Shown here piece after piece: positions 36,747-49,605 of a stretch of 64,000 nt of DNA. This DNA comes from Copromyces sp. CBS 386.78 (lineage: Eukaryota; Ascomycota; Sordariomycetes; Sordariales; Sordariaceae): contig MU839108.1 of assembly GCA_030685235.1 (NCBI GenBank), positions 186,001 to 250,000 on the forward strand, given 5' to 3'. Made by a program: the position numbers and the translations under genes. Each line of letters opens with the position of its first letter. The stretch's first letter is position 1. The notes beneath the pieces are model-generated. The model saw only the letters and a list, made by a program, of their open reading frames with translations. It made no database searches and was not told the origin of the DNA.

Positions 36747-38232
36747 CTACTTAGCAAGACTGTCCTTCCCGCCCTCAAAATCCCCAAGATCGTACTCATC
36801 CGGGAACTGCTCCAGATGTTCCTTCAACTCCTTCATCTGCGCCTTAATCTCCGGCGTCAGCTCCTCATACACGTCCTCGAACATAGTCCTGATAGCCGGC
36901 TTCTTCTCCTTCTCCGCCTGAGAGAATGCCTTGAGGACCTCTCTTCTGATGCTATCGCGCGTCTCCCTCTCCTTGTTCTCATCCCAGATGCCCTTGGCCT
37001 CCATCCACTTGCGCAGCCTTCCGATCGGGTTGTCCCTCCGCTTCCAATCCTCCACCTCGACTTTGGCACGGTACGCAAACGAGTCGTCCGACGTGCTGTG
37101 GTGGCTGACGCGGTACGTCATGGCCTCGATCAGGACCGGCTTGCCGCCGTCTTGCAGGGCCAGCTCGCGCGCCCGCTTGGTCACCTCCCGCACGGCCCAG
37201 AAGTCGTTGCCGTCTACCCTGATGGTGTCGATTCCATAGCCGAGGCCGCGGCTTGCGATGCCGTCGCCGCGGTATTGCTCGAGGGTTGGGGTCGAGATGG
37301 CGTAACCGTTGTTGCGGCAGATGAAGACGGCTGGGCAGCCACGGGTAGCGGCGATGTTGAGCGCGGCGTGGAAGTCACCCTCGCTTGCGGCGCCTTCGCC
37401 GAAGTAGGCGGCTACTACCCTCGGGGGCACTGTGGAGTTTTGCATTCTCTGAATCTTGAGAGCATAGGCAGCTCCGGCGGCCTGGGGGAGCTGGGTACCT
37501 AATGGTGAGGAGATGGTATGCTAAGAGACACCAACGTTAGCCATTATTTCATTCATTCGACAGGGAAAGAGGACTATGATCAAAACCTACAATGTTCAAC
37601 TCCTTGCTCCCGTAATGCACCGGCATGTTCCTCCCCTTGCCGGGATCCTTATGATTAGCAAACAGCTGGTTCATAAAGTCACTCAACGTAAACCCGCGCT
37701 GCTTGAACACGCCCTGCTCGCGGTACTGGCAAAACACCACGTCCTCCGGAGACAACGCTGAAGCGCTCCCCACGCAAACGGCCTCTTCGCCCGCTGATAC
37801 CATATAAAAGCTGAGGCGGCCTTGGCGTTGCGCGTCGAACATGATCAGGTCCATGATGGAGATCGTCAGCATGTCGTGGTAGAGCTTAATCACTTCCTCG
37901 TCGCTCAAGTCGGGCTTGAACGAGGGGTCGACCACCTGGCCGTTTTGGTCGACGGCCCGGTAGGTCGGCAGAGCATCGTATTTGGAGGGCTCTTCAAAGA
38001 TCATGGAGTTGCTGAAGGCTGACTTGACGGCTCCCGGGAACATGACATGGCTGGAATCTGGTTTTTGGGAGAACGAGCTGGCATGGCGACGGCTGGGGAC
38101 TGTTTGTGTTGTTGCTGTCGCCGTTGTCGAGGACTGAATAGCGATTGGCACGAGTCGGAGCTGGTGGGTAGTGGGTGTAAGAGGGCGCAACAGCGATGCT
38201 GGCCGTTGCCCGGAACGACAGATCCTCTTCAT
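36747..38232 (-). CDS. 2-oxoisovalerate (branched-chain keto acid) dehydrogenase E1 alpha subunit
   Basis: Exons 38232-37591 and 37520-36747 over a 70-nt phase-0 intron (GGCTAAC branch) give 471 residues. The first ~50 residues are a mitochondrial targeting sequence (MKRICRSGQRPASLLRP). The thiamine diphosphate motif runs from GEGAASEGDFHAALN to NNGYAISTP. The E1 alpha phosphorylation loop is RVSHHSTSDDSFAYR, which matches the loop regulated by BCKD kinase. With E1 beta it decarboxylates the keto acids of Leu, Ile and Val in the matrix and passes the acyl group to the E2 lipoyl domain. ATG 38232 is the first in frame. The gene is divergent from the methyltransferase gene. Confidence 0.95.
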
Positions 38233-39555
38233 TGTGATGTACAGGTAGGTTTGGGAATAAGAAACAACCGAGATGGGAAAAGCCGAAGAAGGGAAACAGA
38301 AAAGAGAGTCACCGCAACGGGGAGAGAGATCGTGGGAAGTAGTCAAGTCAAGTCAAGTCAGGTCAATGAATCAATTCCAAAACAACTTGACGGGAAGAAC
38401 TCACAACATGACAAAAGAAGACGGCAATAGCAGAGATATGCCGGGGAACGGGATTGTGGAGGACATTGATCCATTCGTCAACAAATGATGGCTTGTTGTT
38501 TCCCCTGGTCTGGACTTTCCAGAGAAGTTGTAGCGCGGATCGACGTCACTTGTGCCGACGGAAACCGGCCATTTGTAAAGGAGGAGGCCGGACCCTGCAA
38601 ATGGAGGGAAAACGCGGGGTCCGGGGAAACCAAACCCGACTTTTCTGTTTGGGGATTGGCTTTCTCTGGCGCCCTGGAGTCTTGGAAGTCTTGGATGTCA
38701 CTTCAGATCTCGGCTTTTTAAAACTGAAGAAAGGCAAGTCTTTGCTAGCTATATGGGTGTGCCGACGACTTATACAAACCTTCACCGTGGTGAAGACCGG
38801 TGAGGCCCGGTGAGCGAACATGGCCCCTGAACCAGAAATCGGTTTGTTTTGTATCAATAGGCAGCCCGTTCCTGCTCGACACAGGACCGCCACCCGTTTA
38901 TTCCCCCAACTTGTGTAACGCAACACAATTACGCATAGAGATAGGTTTTCTCGAACCATCGCTAGCAACTTTACCTGGTTAAATGGCCAGATAGCTGGGA
39001 GTTATGGTCCCTTTGTGCCTGACCGCCGAGATTCCACATTTCCACCCATGGCCATATCCGTATGATTATCGACCACGAACCACAGGATCGGGTCCGTTGG
39101 TGTCCTGTGAGAGGTAGGTTTCCAGTCTGTTAATGGTCCCGTTCGAACGTATTTGATGTTTTCTGAACGGCTAAATGATGCTCGTCGTCTCCGATTGAGG
39201 TTGGTTGGAGTAACTCTGCTCACGGACGACATCAAAATCGTCCCAGTTTGCTTCTCAGGGGTACATATAGCTGTCCTAGTCACTGCTTTCTCATGAGTTC
39301 CCCAAGACAATACACGCGGTCTCAATGTAAATATGGTTCGATGTCAAAAAGACATCGAGATCCTGACAAGACAGGGTGAAGAGAGGGTGAAAAGAGGGCG
39401 AAGAAGAGCAAGGAGGATAAATAGACAACCGTCTCCTCCTCTGTGTCGGAGTAAGGACCGACCACCGTTATCCTTCTTCAAAGTTACCTACCCTTCAACG
39501 AAACCGGTTTGCACCCGGGCTTCTTCTTGTCCATACCACCATAGTCGACGCCATA
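38233..39555. other. Divergent promoter region between E1 alpha and methyltransferase genes
   Basis: 1.3 kb with no convincing exon. It includes the AGTCA tandem tract near the E1 alpha leader. No RNA gene seen. Confidence 0.5.
38341..38360 (+). repeat. (AGTCA)4 tandem repeat
   Basis: Four perfect AGTCA copies about 110 bases upstream of the E1 alpha start codon, in the presumed leader of that minus-strand gene. Confidence 0.9.
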
Positions 39556-40411
39556 ATGAGCCAAAACATCTACGATAGTATCCCCTTCTTCAAGTCCTAC
39601 AGCAAGTACCCACGCATGGAAAAAGGTCTTGCCGGCGCCTCGGAATGGCCTCTCCTAGAGACTATGCTCCCATCCTCTCTCGTCTCCAAGACCGTCCTCG
39701 ACCTCGGGTGCGGCGACGGTTGGTTTTCCCGCTGGGCTCTCGACCAAGGGGCCAAAGCCGTATGCGCCATGGACGTGTCCAGGAACATGCTCAGCCGTGC
39801 CCGCGCTCTCAGTCCGCCGGACCGATACTCGGCCATAACCTTCCGCCAAGTCGACATCGAGGTGTTGGACGGCCCTGGAGGACTGGATCCCGAGGAGGAG
39901 GCATATGACGTAGCCTTTAGCGGCCTGGCATTGCACTACCTCGTCAACCTCGAGGCGGCTCTCCGCCAGGTCTTTAGGTCTCTGAGACCGGGCGGCTTGT
40001 TTGTCTTTTCTGTTGAACACCCCATCTTTACGGCGCCGCAACGGCCGGGGTTCAGCAAGAAGACGGGAGCTGCTAGCCAGGACTGGCCCTTGAGTAGTTA
40101 CTTTGCCGAAGGGGAGAGGGAGGTCGACTGGTTGGGTGCGCCGGTTAGGAAGCAGCACCGTACCATTTCTAGGTTAGTGGTTCTGGATCCCGATCACGGT
40201 TTCCCCTTACCTATCACATGTGACGGTCTATGCGCTAACATAAGTGTTGTGCTCAAGGTACTTGAAGACACTCCGTACCGTGGGGTTCGAAGTTGTTGTT
40301 GTGGATGAATGGGGTGTTAGTGAAGAAGACAGCCGTAAGCATCCCGACTGGCCAAATGATGGGGGGATTCCACGGTTTTTGCTCATCTCGGCGATGAAGA
40401 GGGTACAGTAG
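39556..40411 (+). CDS. SAM-dependent methyltransferase (class I, Methyltransf_11 type)
   Basis: Exons 39556-40172 and 40258-40411 over an 85-nt intron (GTTAGT, GCGCTAAC branch, AAG acceptor) give 256 residues. Motif I is VLDLGCGDGWFSRWA near residues 47-61. The acidic post-I residue is in CAMDVSRNM, motif II is YDVAFSGLALHY, and the LRPGGLFVFSVEHP strand is typical of the superfamily. The second exon continues YLKTLRTVGFEVVVVDEWG and ends PRFLLISAMKRVQ, as in bacterial and fungal homologues that methylate small molecules; the substrate is unknown. Without splicing the frame ends in a Cys-rich tail at 40308 that does not fit the family. No signal peptide. Confidence 0.93.
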
Positions 40412-43400
40412 ATGCGGCAGATAATGTTTGAGCAATGTCGATTCAAGTTCTTGTCTTGGTGACTGGACGGACGGGCTGTAGCAGGGGTATCGTGTAGCTT
40501 TAGGCCCCTGTAAAGTGCGAGTGTCTTTTCACTCTTCCGTGTAATGCGCACGAGAAGGTATTCGCAAACTGGCGTTTGGTGGTATTCATCCCATTAAAAT
40601 ACAGAAAGTTTACTGTAGTATGTCATGGGCATGTTCAGGTTCTTGATTTCCGTGACAAGCAGACACAGCCTGTTCAGTTGGTTGATATTCGGCGCAAGCT
40701 TTGGGGTCAAAAGACAAGACAATGGTATCTCTTTGAAGTTGACAAAGTTTCTTTCAAGGAAAAGGGTTGGCGGAGAAAGGACCTTTCTGACCCCAGCATT
40801 GTACAGTACCTTAAGCAAGGACGTTTTCCTAAAGACATAAGAGGTATGGGTGCTCATTTAGTGGACCCCACGCTTGAGACTTCGGGTCAGTGGGTAGCAT
40901 GCCCTACGCCTTGCATATACAGTAAAGACATGCACAGAAGGACAAATATGGATCTTTGCCCCTGGAGCTCTCATTGCCTAAAAAACCACGGAGACAGAAT
41001 GAGGGTTGCAGAATGATGAGGTTACAATGTTCTCTTATTTTATGAATTCGTGAGGAGAGAGCGGCTCATCCGATGGCTCTCGGAACCGAAGCCGAACCCA
41101 ACCTGCCTCGCTCCGAGCGAGCATGCCGCTTCCAAACGACATGTCCACACCAACCCCAAGAAGTGCAGGGGTCATGCTGCCCGCGTCCATGTCCAAATCA
41201 GGCCGCCAACTGGAACCGGTGGTGAGGTGGGCGGCGCACCGATGGACGGCCAACAACAAGCGCCCAAGTAAGCCGCTCAAACAATCCAGGGCACCACCAT
41301 GGGCAACGGTTGGTTACGTTCGGGGGTTCCAACCTGAAGAGTCGGGTCGGAAGGAAAACCTTTCTTTCCCACCCCACTGCACTCAACATGTCCATCTGTT
41401 GACCGATTCTCCTGCCGAACAACTTGTCGTGAACGTTGTTGCCATACACAACCCCCGTCATTGCATGCTTCATGTAGGTTGATTGATCACTCCCCGTGAA
41501 CCACCGGGCATGATAATGTTCAGTGCATTCATTCATCATCTGTATTCCCGTTCCACTTTAAAGTCCTAACCATCCCATTACTGGCTGTTATCACTCAGGT
41601 GGAATGGCATCCCCACACCTTCAACCAACAACAAGCAACAACGACCGAGTCTAACCATCCACATCACAGCCTGAGCCCGACAATACCGTATCGGCCTAAC
41701 AAGACGTTGGACAATTCCTACCTATCCAACACCGAGGTACATACTCTGCTTGTCAGCCTTTTCGACAAATTCGAAGCCCAGCTACCAACTCCGACCTCCC
41801 GTCACCTTCCAACTTGTCGTCCGATCGAGACTCGTCCAAGAAAGAGGCCAAAACATCATCCAGCCCTGCCGAAGCGCGATACCGCAACCGCAATCGGCCC
41901 TTGGCAGTCGAATGGTCCTACTACGGCGAACTACACCACTGCGATTACCTTATTACTGTTACCACTCTTTGACGACCCAGGACCCATCGCCACGACCGCC
42001 GCCGCGAGCACCACGAATTGGCACTTGTTCCATCCCACAACGTTGGACTTGTAGACTAGACTAGAGGACAGTATCCGATCTGTTACACGCGACCCAAACC
42101 TCAGCTGTCTTTTATCCCACAATCCCGGTCTCCGACCCGCCTGCCTCATGGCGTAATCCATGGCAGACCGAAGCCTTGCAAACCCGCGCTCCAGATCGGC
42201 TATCGACCACGATCACGCAGTGCGCCTGCCTTCTTCACCATTGCCCGCACCACCACGCTCGCCTAACTCGACAATCTCCGACCCGTCCACGCCTTCCCCA
42301 AATCCAAAACGCATTCGAACCCTCGGTCCTCATACTCCGTCATCTGCTCTCGCCGCCTTTAGTGTGAGCTCTCCTGCTGCAAGGTAAGTCCAGAAAGAGA
42401 GAAGAGAGATCAGTCAAACACACACCTATACACACAACAACACCACACCTGCACAAGGAACACAACACCAATACAAACAAACCCCCATCCAGATACACAT
42501 ATCCGTCCCTTCTGCACCCATTCGCCCTCGCTGCCGCCCCTGCCCTTCCTAGGTGATTGCCTGCCCTCTGCATTGAGTACTCGGTCGGAAGGAACAAGAG
42601 GTGTGGGTATCCAATCTCCAACACTTCCATCCTGCCCTGGGTCGAGTTGTCGCCAAACAAACTGCATCGTCCTCGTGCCTGCTCCAACCTTGGCCAGCCT
42701 GCTCTATCGTTCACTTCGGTCACTGGACGCAAGGTCCCGAACAACAAGGCTGCCATCTTGCCTGCCGTGCTGAGGCCCTCCTCTGCCTGCCTGCCCCTTC
42801 ACCCCAAGTGCGTGGGTAGTATACCTACCTGCATATCCAGCTGGCTGGAACCACTTCAACAACCCACAACCCGACCCTCATCAAAACAATCAGCTTTCCG
42901 AATCTCGGTTCTGCGATCGCGTCTCGGTGAAACAAGCACGCAAACGCAAGCATCATTCAGCAACTGCAGTACAGCACGCAGGCGCGGCCAGTTCTTGAGG
43001 CTTAAATCGGTTCTTCTCGAGAATATCAAAACCATCCCACGAACAACTTTATCCAGTCTCGAGGTCCTTGGTTTGGGTACGGCTGTCAAACCTCTTTAAA
43101 ATTGTCAGCTACCCCTACCTCCAGGCACCACTGGAAAAGACAAGCATCTGGGCACTGGCCATCAGGGACTCACTCCCCTTTGCTGGAACCTGCACCAGCG
43201 AGGGACCAAGTCCAGACGTGAAAGGGCGATCGACTGTCGAAACATCCCAAGTCACCCCGCCATTTTCGCGATACACTCACTCCTTCCGACCTGACCAACG
43301 GAGCATGCATTTGGCTGGCCTTGAATATCTCGCTTGTCAGGCACCTTCACCTTCAGCTTCAACCTTCCCCCACTCCATCACCATTTCCCTCTCGTACCCT

Positions 43401-43508
43401 GTCTCCAATACATCATACTAAGCCTTGTCTTCTTTTTTTTACTCTTTCCCCCAAAACTTCAACCATCCCCATTACATCCCATGATACCGTTTGGCTCAAT
43501 ATTTACCC
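40412..43508. other. 3.1-kb region including the long HECT-gene leader
   Basis: From about 41500 the plus strand is C-rich and contains a plausible leader intron (GTAAGT at 42384, CTTCCTAG near 42552). The frame 40576-41016 is open for 146 codons but has no ATG near its start and atypical third positions. I see no recognised domain or RNA gene. Confidence 0.45.
42160..42387 (+). other. Possible 75-codon upstream ORF in the HECT-gene leader
   Basis: ATG at 42160 opens a Pro/Ser-rich frame (MADRSLANPRSRS...) whose stop TAA lies inside a consensus splice donor (AG|GTAAGT at 42384). If the probable acceptor at 42552 is used, the next in-frame codon is TGA, so the peptide ends at about the same place. 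It may be a uORF or the first exon of a gene I cannot complete. Confidence 0.3.
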
Positions 43509-46500
43509 ATGTCTACCAGACTTACGAGGTCCGCCGCCCGTCAAGCTGCGAGCCAGGCAGCTAATAACTCGACTTCGATTACTGCCGCTGCTGCTGCTCT
43601 ACCCACCACCGTTGCAACGACTTCCCTCGCCGCGGAAGCTTCCTCTGCTCCACCTGCCGCCGCTCAGACCCAAGCTCGGTCCTCAAGTGCTAAGAAACGC
43701 AAGACCACCGCCGCTGCAGAAGCCAACAGCATCCCCGAGACCGCTGCGGAGCTCTCATCCTCGGCCAGACGCTCGAAGCGACAGCGAGTGACGCAACCCG
43801 TTTCTCAATCTTCATCTTCCATTACTCAGCCTGCCGCCGCCGCTTCCTCAACCACCAAGAAGACAGCCACTACACGCCGTAGGAAAGGCAAGGCGCCAGC
43901 TACTTTTACAATGTCGAGCCCAGAGTATGTCATTAACAACTTTCCCTAATTTTTTTTTTATATTTTTTTTTTTACCAAACTCCATCAGGATCACAATGCT
44001 AATCTAGCTTGTCCGCGGTAGTGACCCGGCCGTTCCTCCTAACCCACCGACAAACCCTTCTTCGGCATCAACAAGCCGCAGGTCGAGCCGTCACAAGAAG
44101 GATGCGCAAGGTGAGCAAGGTGTGTCTGACATGGCCAGTATTATGCACACTTACTTAACCATCCCAGCATCAGCATCAACCTCGAACCGAAAGTCAAAAC
44201 GAAATGCCAAACCTTCATCTGCAGACCAAGATGTGGTCATGACCGGGACCGACGAGCACGAGAAGGACCCCACGCCACCTCCTCCGCCACCTCCCCCTCC
44301 GAACGAGAGTCCTCCTACCGATAGTGACGAGCACGACGAGGATGATGACGACGACGACGATGAACATCATCGGTACGACGACGAGGATGACGACGAAGAT
44401 GACGATCCCTTCACTGGTTTTGGTGGTCACGGGCGTCATCCTCACAGCCTTCAGGATACGCTGAGACACCTTACTGGAATTATGTCTGGGGTCTCGGCTC
44501 AGGTGCGGAAAATCATGACAGATCTGAAGCGGAAGGACGACCCGTCAGTGCAACTTATGGCCCTGCATGAACTATCCACCCTTCTGCTCATGACAAACGA
44601 AGACCAGCTTAGCGGGCATCTCTCACCCGACCTGATTGTGCCTGACCTGGTACTGCTCATGGGGCCCAACGAAATTACTGGTGAGGAGAACCCTGAAATC
44701 CAACTTGTCGCCTGCCGTTGCCTCGCAAACCTAATGGAGGCCCTGCCGGGAAGCACATCTGCCTTGGTCTATGGAGGCGCGGTCCATATTCTCTGCGAAA
44801 AACTGCTACAGATCTCCTTCATCGACCTAGCCGAGCAAGCACTGAGCACTTTGGAAAAGATCTCGGTGGAATATCCCACAAGTGTCATGCGCGAAGGCGG
44901 CTTGACTGCCTGCCTGACCTATTTAGATTTCTTCGCAACCAGCACCCAACGCTCCGCTGTTACCACGGCTGCGAACTGCTGCCGCAATATCCCCGAAGAT
45001 TCCTTTCCCGACATTTTAGGTGTCATGCCCATTCTGTTGAACGTGCTCGGCAGTAGCGATCAGCGCATCGTTGAGCAGGCCTCGTTATGTGTCTCGCGCA
45101 TTGCCGAGAGTTTCAAGTACCACCCGACAAAGTTGGAAGAGCTTATGAGTGTGGATTTGCTCAAGGCCATTCTCCGTCTTTTGCTCCCCGGCTCCACCAA
45201 CCTGATCAGCCCGCACATTCATACTCAGTTCCTACGGGTTCTTGCGCTCACGGCAATGGCGAGTCCCCGTCTGTCGGCCGAACTCTTCAAGCTCAATGTA
45301 GTCGAGACGCTTTATCAGATCCTTACGGGCGTATCCCCGCCGAGTGGGAACGACGACCTTGCTTCCAAGCTCGATAGTGTGCTTATAATGCAGGCTTTGA
45401 TTCATAGACCCCGGGACCAGATCATCGAAACACTCAACGTCATTTGCGAACTGCTGCCTAGTGTGCCTTTGCGCGATCCTTCGTCGATCAGTTACACCGT
45501 GGAATTGGGCACGTTTGCAGGTCCTGTGGGTGGATCCGCGGAGAGCACCAGGAGAAGGACTGCAAATGAGAAACGCATCGAATACATGGAGGGCTGCAAG
45601 GAGGAGGTTCGGAGATTCGCCTTGATTCTATTCCCGACCCTCACGGATGCCTTCTCCAGCACCGTCAATCTGACTGTGCGTCAGAAGGTCTTGGCCGCTC
45701 AGCTCAAGATGCTTTCCAACTTGGACCAGGACATTTTGTCTGAGGCTCTCAGATCAGTCCCTTATGCTTCTTTCCTGGCCTCCATCTTATCCCAGCAAGA
45801 CCATCCTCTGCTGGTTGGGCTGGCATTGCAGGCCACAGAGTTGCTCATGAGTCGCTTAGACACGGTCTATCGCTATCAGCTTTACCGTGAAGGTGTGATC
45901 GCCGAAATTACCAAGTTGGCGGCTGATGCACCTGAGCCAAAGAGAAAACCTTCTCTTACCAAGCAGGGGATCAAGGAGGAACCGGACCAAGTTAACCTTG
46001 GGGAATTCCTGACTGCTGTTACTGGTCGCCCCTCTGCACTTGACCAAGGCGTCGCCAACAACGAACACCCAAAAACCGCGGAGGAGGGCGAAGAAGCAGA
46101 AGATGATGACATTGAACATTCCCAACATGATTCTGGGGATGAAGAAGGCGGAGAGGACCTCGATGAAGATGAGCCAGAAGACACAGAGAACGACGAGAAC
46201 GACGATGGCAATGAGAATGAGATCAAGGACGACGATCATTCACCCGTTAGCTCCGAAGGAGAGACCATGTCGCTTGACGGGCCCCCACGATATCTTACGG
46301 ATTTCCCCACGAACACGTACAAATCGAGCATTAGGCAGGTTGCGAAGAAGTTCTTGGAGATGTACGAGACTGAGAAGCAGGGCAAAGCCATGAAGAAGAA
46401 GGCCAGCAAGATTCTGGCTAGCCTATCGGATCTTGCAACCGAGATCGAAGAATTCTATCTCTGCCGTAAACCGAGAGGCCCAGTCAAGGAGAACGGAACA

Positions 46501-49500
46501 ATTCTTTTTCAAAAGCTGGTCTCGTACTTCGACGCAGACGTTCTGGAGAGCGTTACCAGCGCAGAACTCCTTGGCTCTGGTGTCGTTCGTGTCTTGGAAC
46601 AGGTTTTCAGCAACCCGGACGAGGACATGGCGGCTGCAGCACAGAACGCATTCTTGCAGGTATTCATGGGATACAGTGTCAAGTCGAAGCCCAAGACCGC
46701 CACCGCAGACTCTCCCGCGACACCTTTCAGTGTTCTGATCCACAAGTTGCAAGATTTGCTGAGCAGGTCTGAACATTTTGAGGTTATCACAGCTCACCAC
46801 AACTCATTCGACGGTAGCCGTAGCACGGCAGCTTCGATGTTAGCTAAGCAGATACGCCTCAAGCTTGTTGCTGATGAAGAATCGGATATCCCCCGGTCCT
46901 ACCGCAACATCATGGTGTCGATTCACGCTATCACGACATTCAAGTCACTGGACGATTATTTGCGGCCCAGGATCAGCTTGTCGGATCGTCCCCATGGAGC
47001 CTCCAGGCGGGATGCTGTGACCAGAGCTTTGGCTGCCATGGGTGCCTCGGGTTTCATGGGAGCTGCTGCAGCAGCAGCCCGTCTTGCGGAGAGAGGATTG
47101 CCGCCATCCAGCCGATCGACCCCCGCACCTCCGCCGGCGGCTGCTCCTGCTCAGGCATCTAGTTCGCGCTCCTCACGCAAGCACAAATCGAAGTCCCAAC
47201 CCACCACCGAGACTCCGTCGACGCCAGACCCCTCCACGTCCAAGGAAAAGGGTGGCTTGCGCCGCTCCGCTCGTAAGCAAGCTGCATCTGATAGCTCTCT
47301 CCCACGTCAACCTCCGGAGGAGGACGACCTCGAGAATGCGCTCGAATGTGCCGACGAAAGACAGTTGTCAGATGAAGACGAGGCAGCCGATAGTAGCGAT
47401 CTCAACGTTTTGCGTGACTTGGATGAAGGGATGGATGATGCTCCCACCCCCGACCCGACGGCTGTGAACATGGAAGTGGCTACTGGTGGTAGGATTACTG
47501 CGCGCAAGGAGGACGGGACCAGAGTGCCCACTCCGGGCCAAGGCAAGCCTGCTGCACCACCCACACAGAACCGAACGAGCGCCCTGACGGCGGCATTGCA
47601 AAACACCCCTACTCCTCAAGCCTCGTCGAAGCCTATGTCATACTCTGGGGCTCTTCAGGCTGTGCCTCAAGACTGGCACATAGAGTTCAGTGTTGACGGC
47701 AAGGTCATCCCTAACGAGACTACCATCTACCGGGCCGTACATAGCTCCAGTCTTGCCGCCGATGAGCACGTAACCAGAAGTATTTGGTCCGCGGTCCACT
47801 CGATCAAGTTCAGACGTGTATCTGGCCCGCCGCCTCCTGAACCCGTTGGCTTTAGTCCATCCTCTGACGTCGGGGTCGAGGCGGATGAGAACGGCACTCC
47901 CGGGTCCTTGGCCAAGCATCCCATCACTCTGTCAATTCTTCGTTTGCTGAAGCGGCTCCATGACCTGAACGCCAATATCGACGAAGTTCTTGTCGAGAAC
48001 AAGGAGACCCTGAAGCTGAACGTTGAGCCGTTGTCTCAGTTCGTCAACACTAAGCTGACTGCAAAACTGAACCGCCAACTGGAGGAGCCTCTGATTGTTG
48101 CAAGCAACTGCTTGCCCAGTTGGAGCGAGGATCTAGCAAGGCTCTACCCCTTCTTGTTCCCCTTCGAAACTCGTCACCTCTTCTTGCAATCTACCTCATT
48201 CGGTTACGCCCGATCAATGGCACGCTGGAACGCGCAGTCTCAGGAGGAGCGCCGAAACGGGCGAGATGATCGGCCTTACTTAGGACGACTGCAGCGCCAG
48301 AAGGTCAGAATTTCTCGGTCTAAAATCCTTGAATCGGCAGTCAAGGTCATGGAGCTGTACGGCGCTTCTCAGAGCATCCTTGAAGTCGAATATTTCGAAG
48401 AAGTGGGAACCGGATTAGGTCCTACTCTGGAGTTTTACTCGACCGTTTCCAAGGAATTCTCCAAGAGGAAGCTCAAGCTCTGGCGAGATAACGAGCTCAA
48501 TGGGGATGATGAGTTTGTCTCTGGACCTACTGGGCTGTTCCCCCGGCCGCTGAGCGATGAATTTGCAACCTCTGAGGAGGGAGAGAAGATTCTGCAGCTT
48601 TTCAAGGTGCTGGGCAAGTTTGTCGCCCGATCAATGATTGATTCTCGCATCATTGATATCAACTTTAATGCCCTGTTTTTCCGCGTGGGTGACTCGACTG
48701 CCACGCGGCCTACGCTTGCCACGATCAAATCAGTAGACCCGGTCGTTGCTAGGTCGCTGATGACGATCAAGAAGTTTTCCCTGGCCAAGAAGGAGATCGA
48801 CGAAGATCCAAACAGGAGTGCCGTCCAGAAGGTGACGGACACGGAAAACATCACGATTGATAACTTTAAGATCGATGACCTTTACCTCGACTTCACACTT
48901 CCCGGCTACCCTGAAGTTGAACTCATCCCGAACGGATCCCAAACGCGGCTCACTATCGAGAATGTGGATCTTTACTTGGAGAAGGTGATTGATATGACGT
49001 TGGGTAGTGGCGTCCGTCGCCAGATCGAGGCTTTCCGCACTGGATTTTCCCAGGTGTTCCCCTACTCGGCCTTGAGCTCTTTCACCCCAGATGAGCTGTG
49101 CAACCTTTTCGGACGGGTGGATGAAGACTGGTCGTTGGAGAGTAAGTTAACCAGGCATCCGAAAGTACATATTGCACCCATGCTAACTGTTGTTTTAGCG
49201 CTTAATGACTCGATCAAGGCAGATCACGGATACAACATGGATAGCAAGAGTGTTAGGAATCTCCTGCAGACCATGAGTGAGCTCACATTGGCAGAGCGCC
49301 GTGATTTCCTCCAGTTCACAACCGGAAGCCCGAAGCTACCGATTGGAGGTAAGCAGCACACCTACCTTGTATCCTTTAACTGAGTGATGGCTAACTCGGA
49401 CATAACAGGCTTCAAGAGCTTGAATCCCATGTTCACGGTTGTGTGCAAGCCTAGTGAGGCACCTTATACCTCGGACGACTACCTGCCGAGCGTGATGACG

Positions 49501-49605
49501 TGCGTCAACTACCTCAAGCTTCCCGATTACTCGGACGTCCACGTCTTGAAGAAGCAGCTCTTCACAGCCATGAAGGAAGGGCAAGGAGCGTTCCATCTGT
49601 CGTAA
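43509..49605 (+). CDS. UFD4: Ufd4/TRIP12-type HECT E3 ubiquitin ligase
   Basis: Five exons, 43509-43924, 44022-44110, 44168-49141, 49199-49348 and 49409-49605, give 1941 residues. The N-terminal ~165 residues are Ala/Ser-rich and basic (nuclear type). An acidic tract lies near 215-250. ARM-like repeats run from ~267 to ~680 (QVRKIMTDLKRKDDPSVQLMA, VACRCLANLMEAL). A second acidic tract lies near 805-860, then more helical repeats, a Ser/Pro linker, and the HECT domain from ~1547. The catalytic cysteine is Cys1908 in LPSVMTCVNYLKLPDYS. This order matches yeast Ufd4 and human TRIP12, which ubiquitinate N-degron and ubiquitin-fusion substrates. The start ATG follows a long leader. Intron 49142-49198 is 57 nt, in frame and without a stop; splicing gives the family sequence WSLETLNDSIKADHGYNM. 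Confidence 0.95.

Noticed and set aside
40576..41016. 146-codon open frame after the methyltransferase gene
   Set aside because: No ATG near its start, no recognisable domain, and third codon positions unlike the neighbouring genes; possibly a relic but unsupported.
42557..43099. 180-codon frame in the HECT-gene leader
   Set aside because: C-rich leader composition, no ATG start and no domain.
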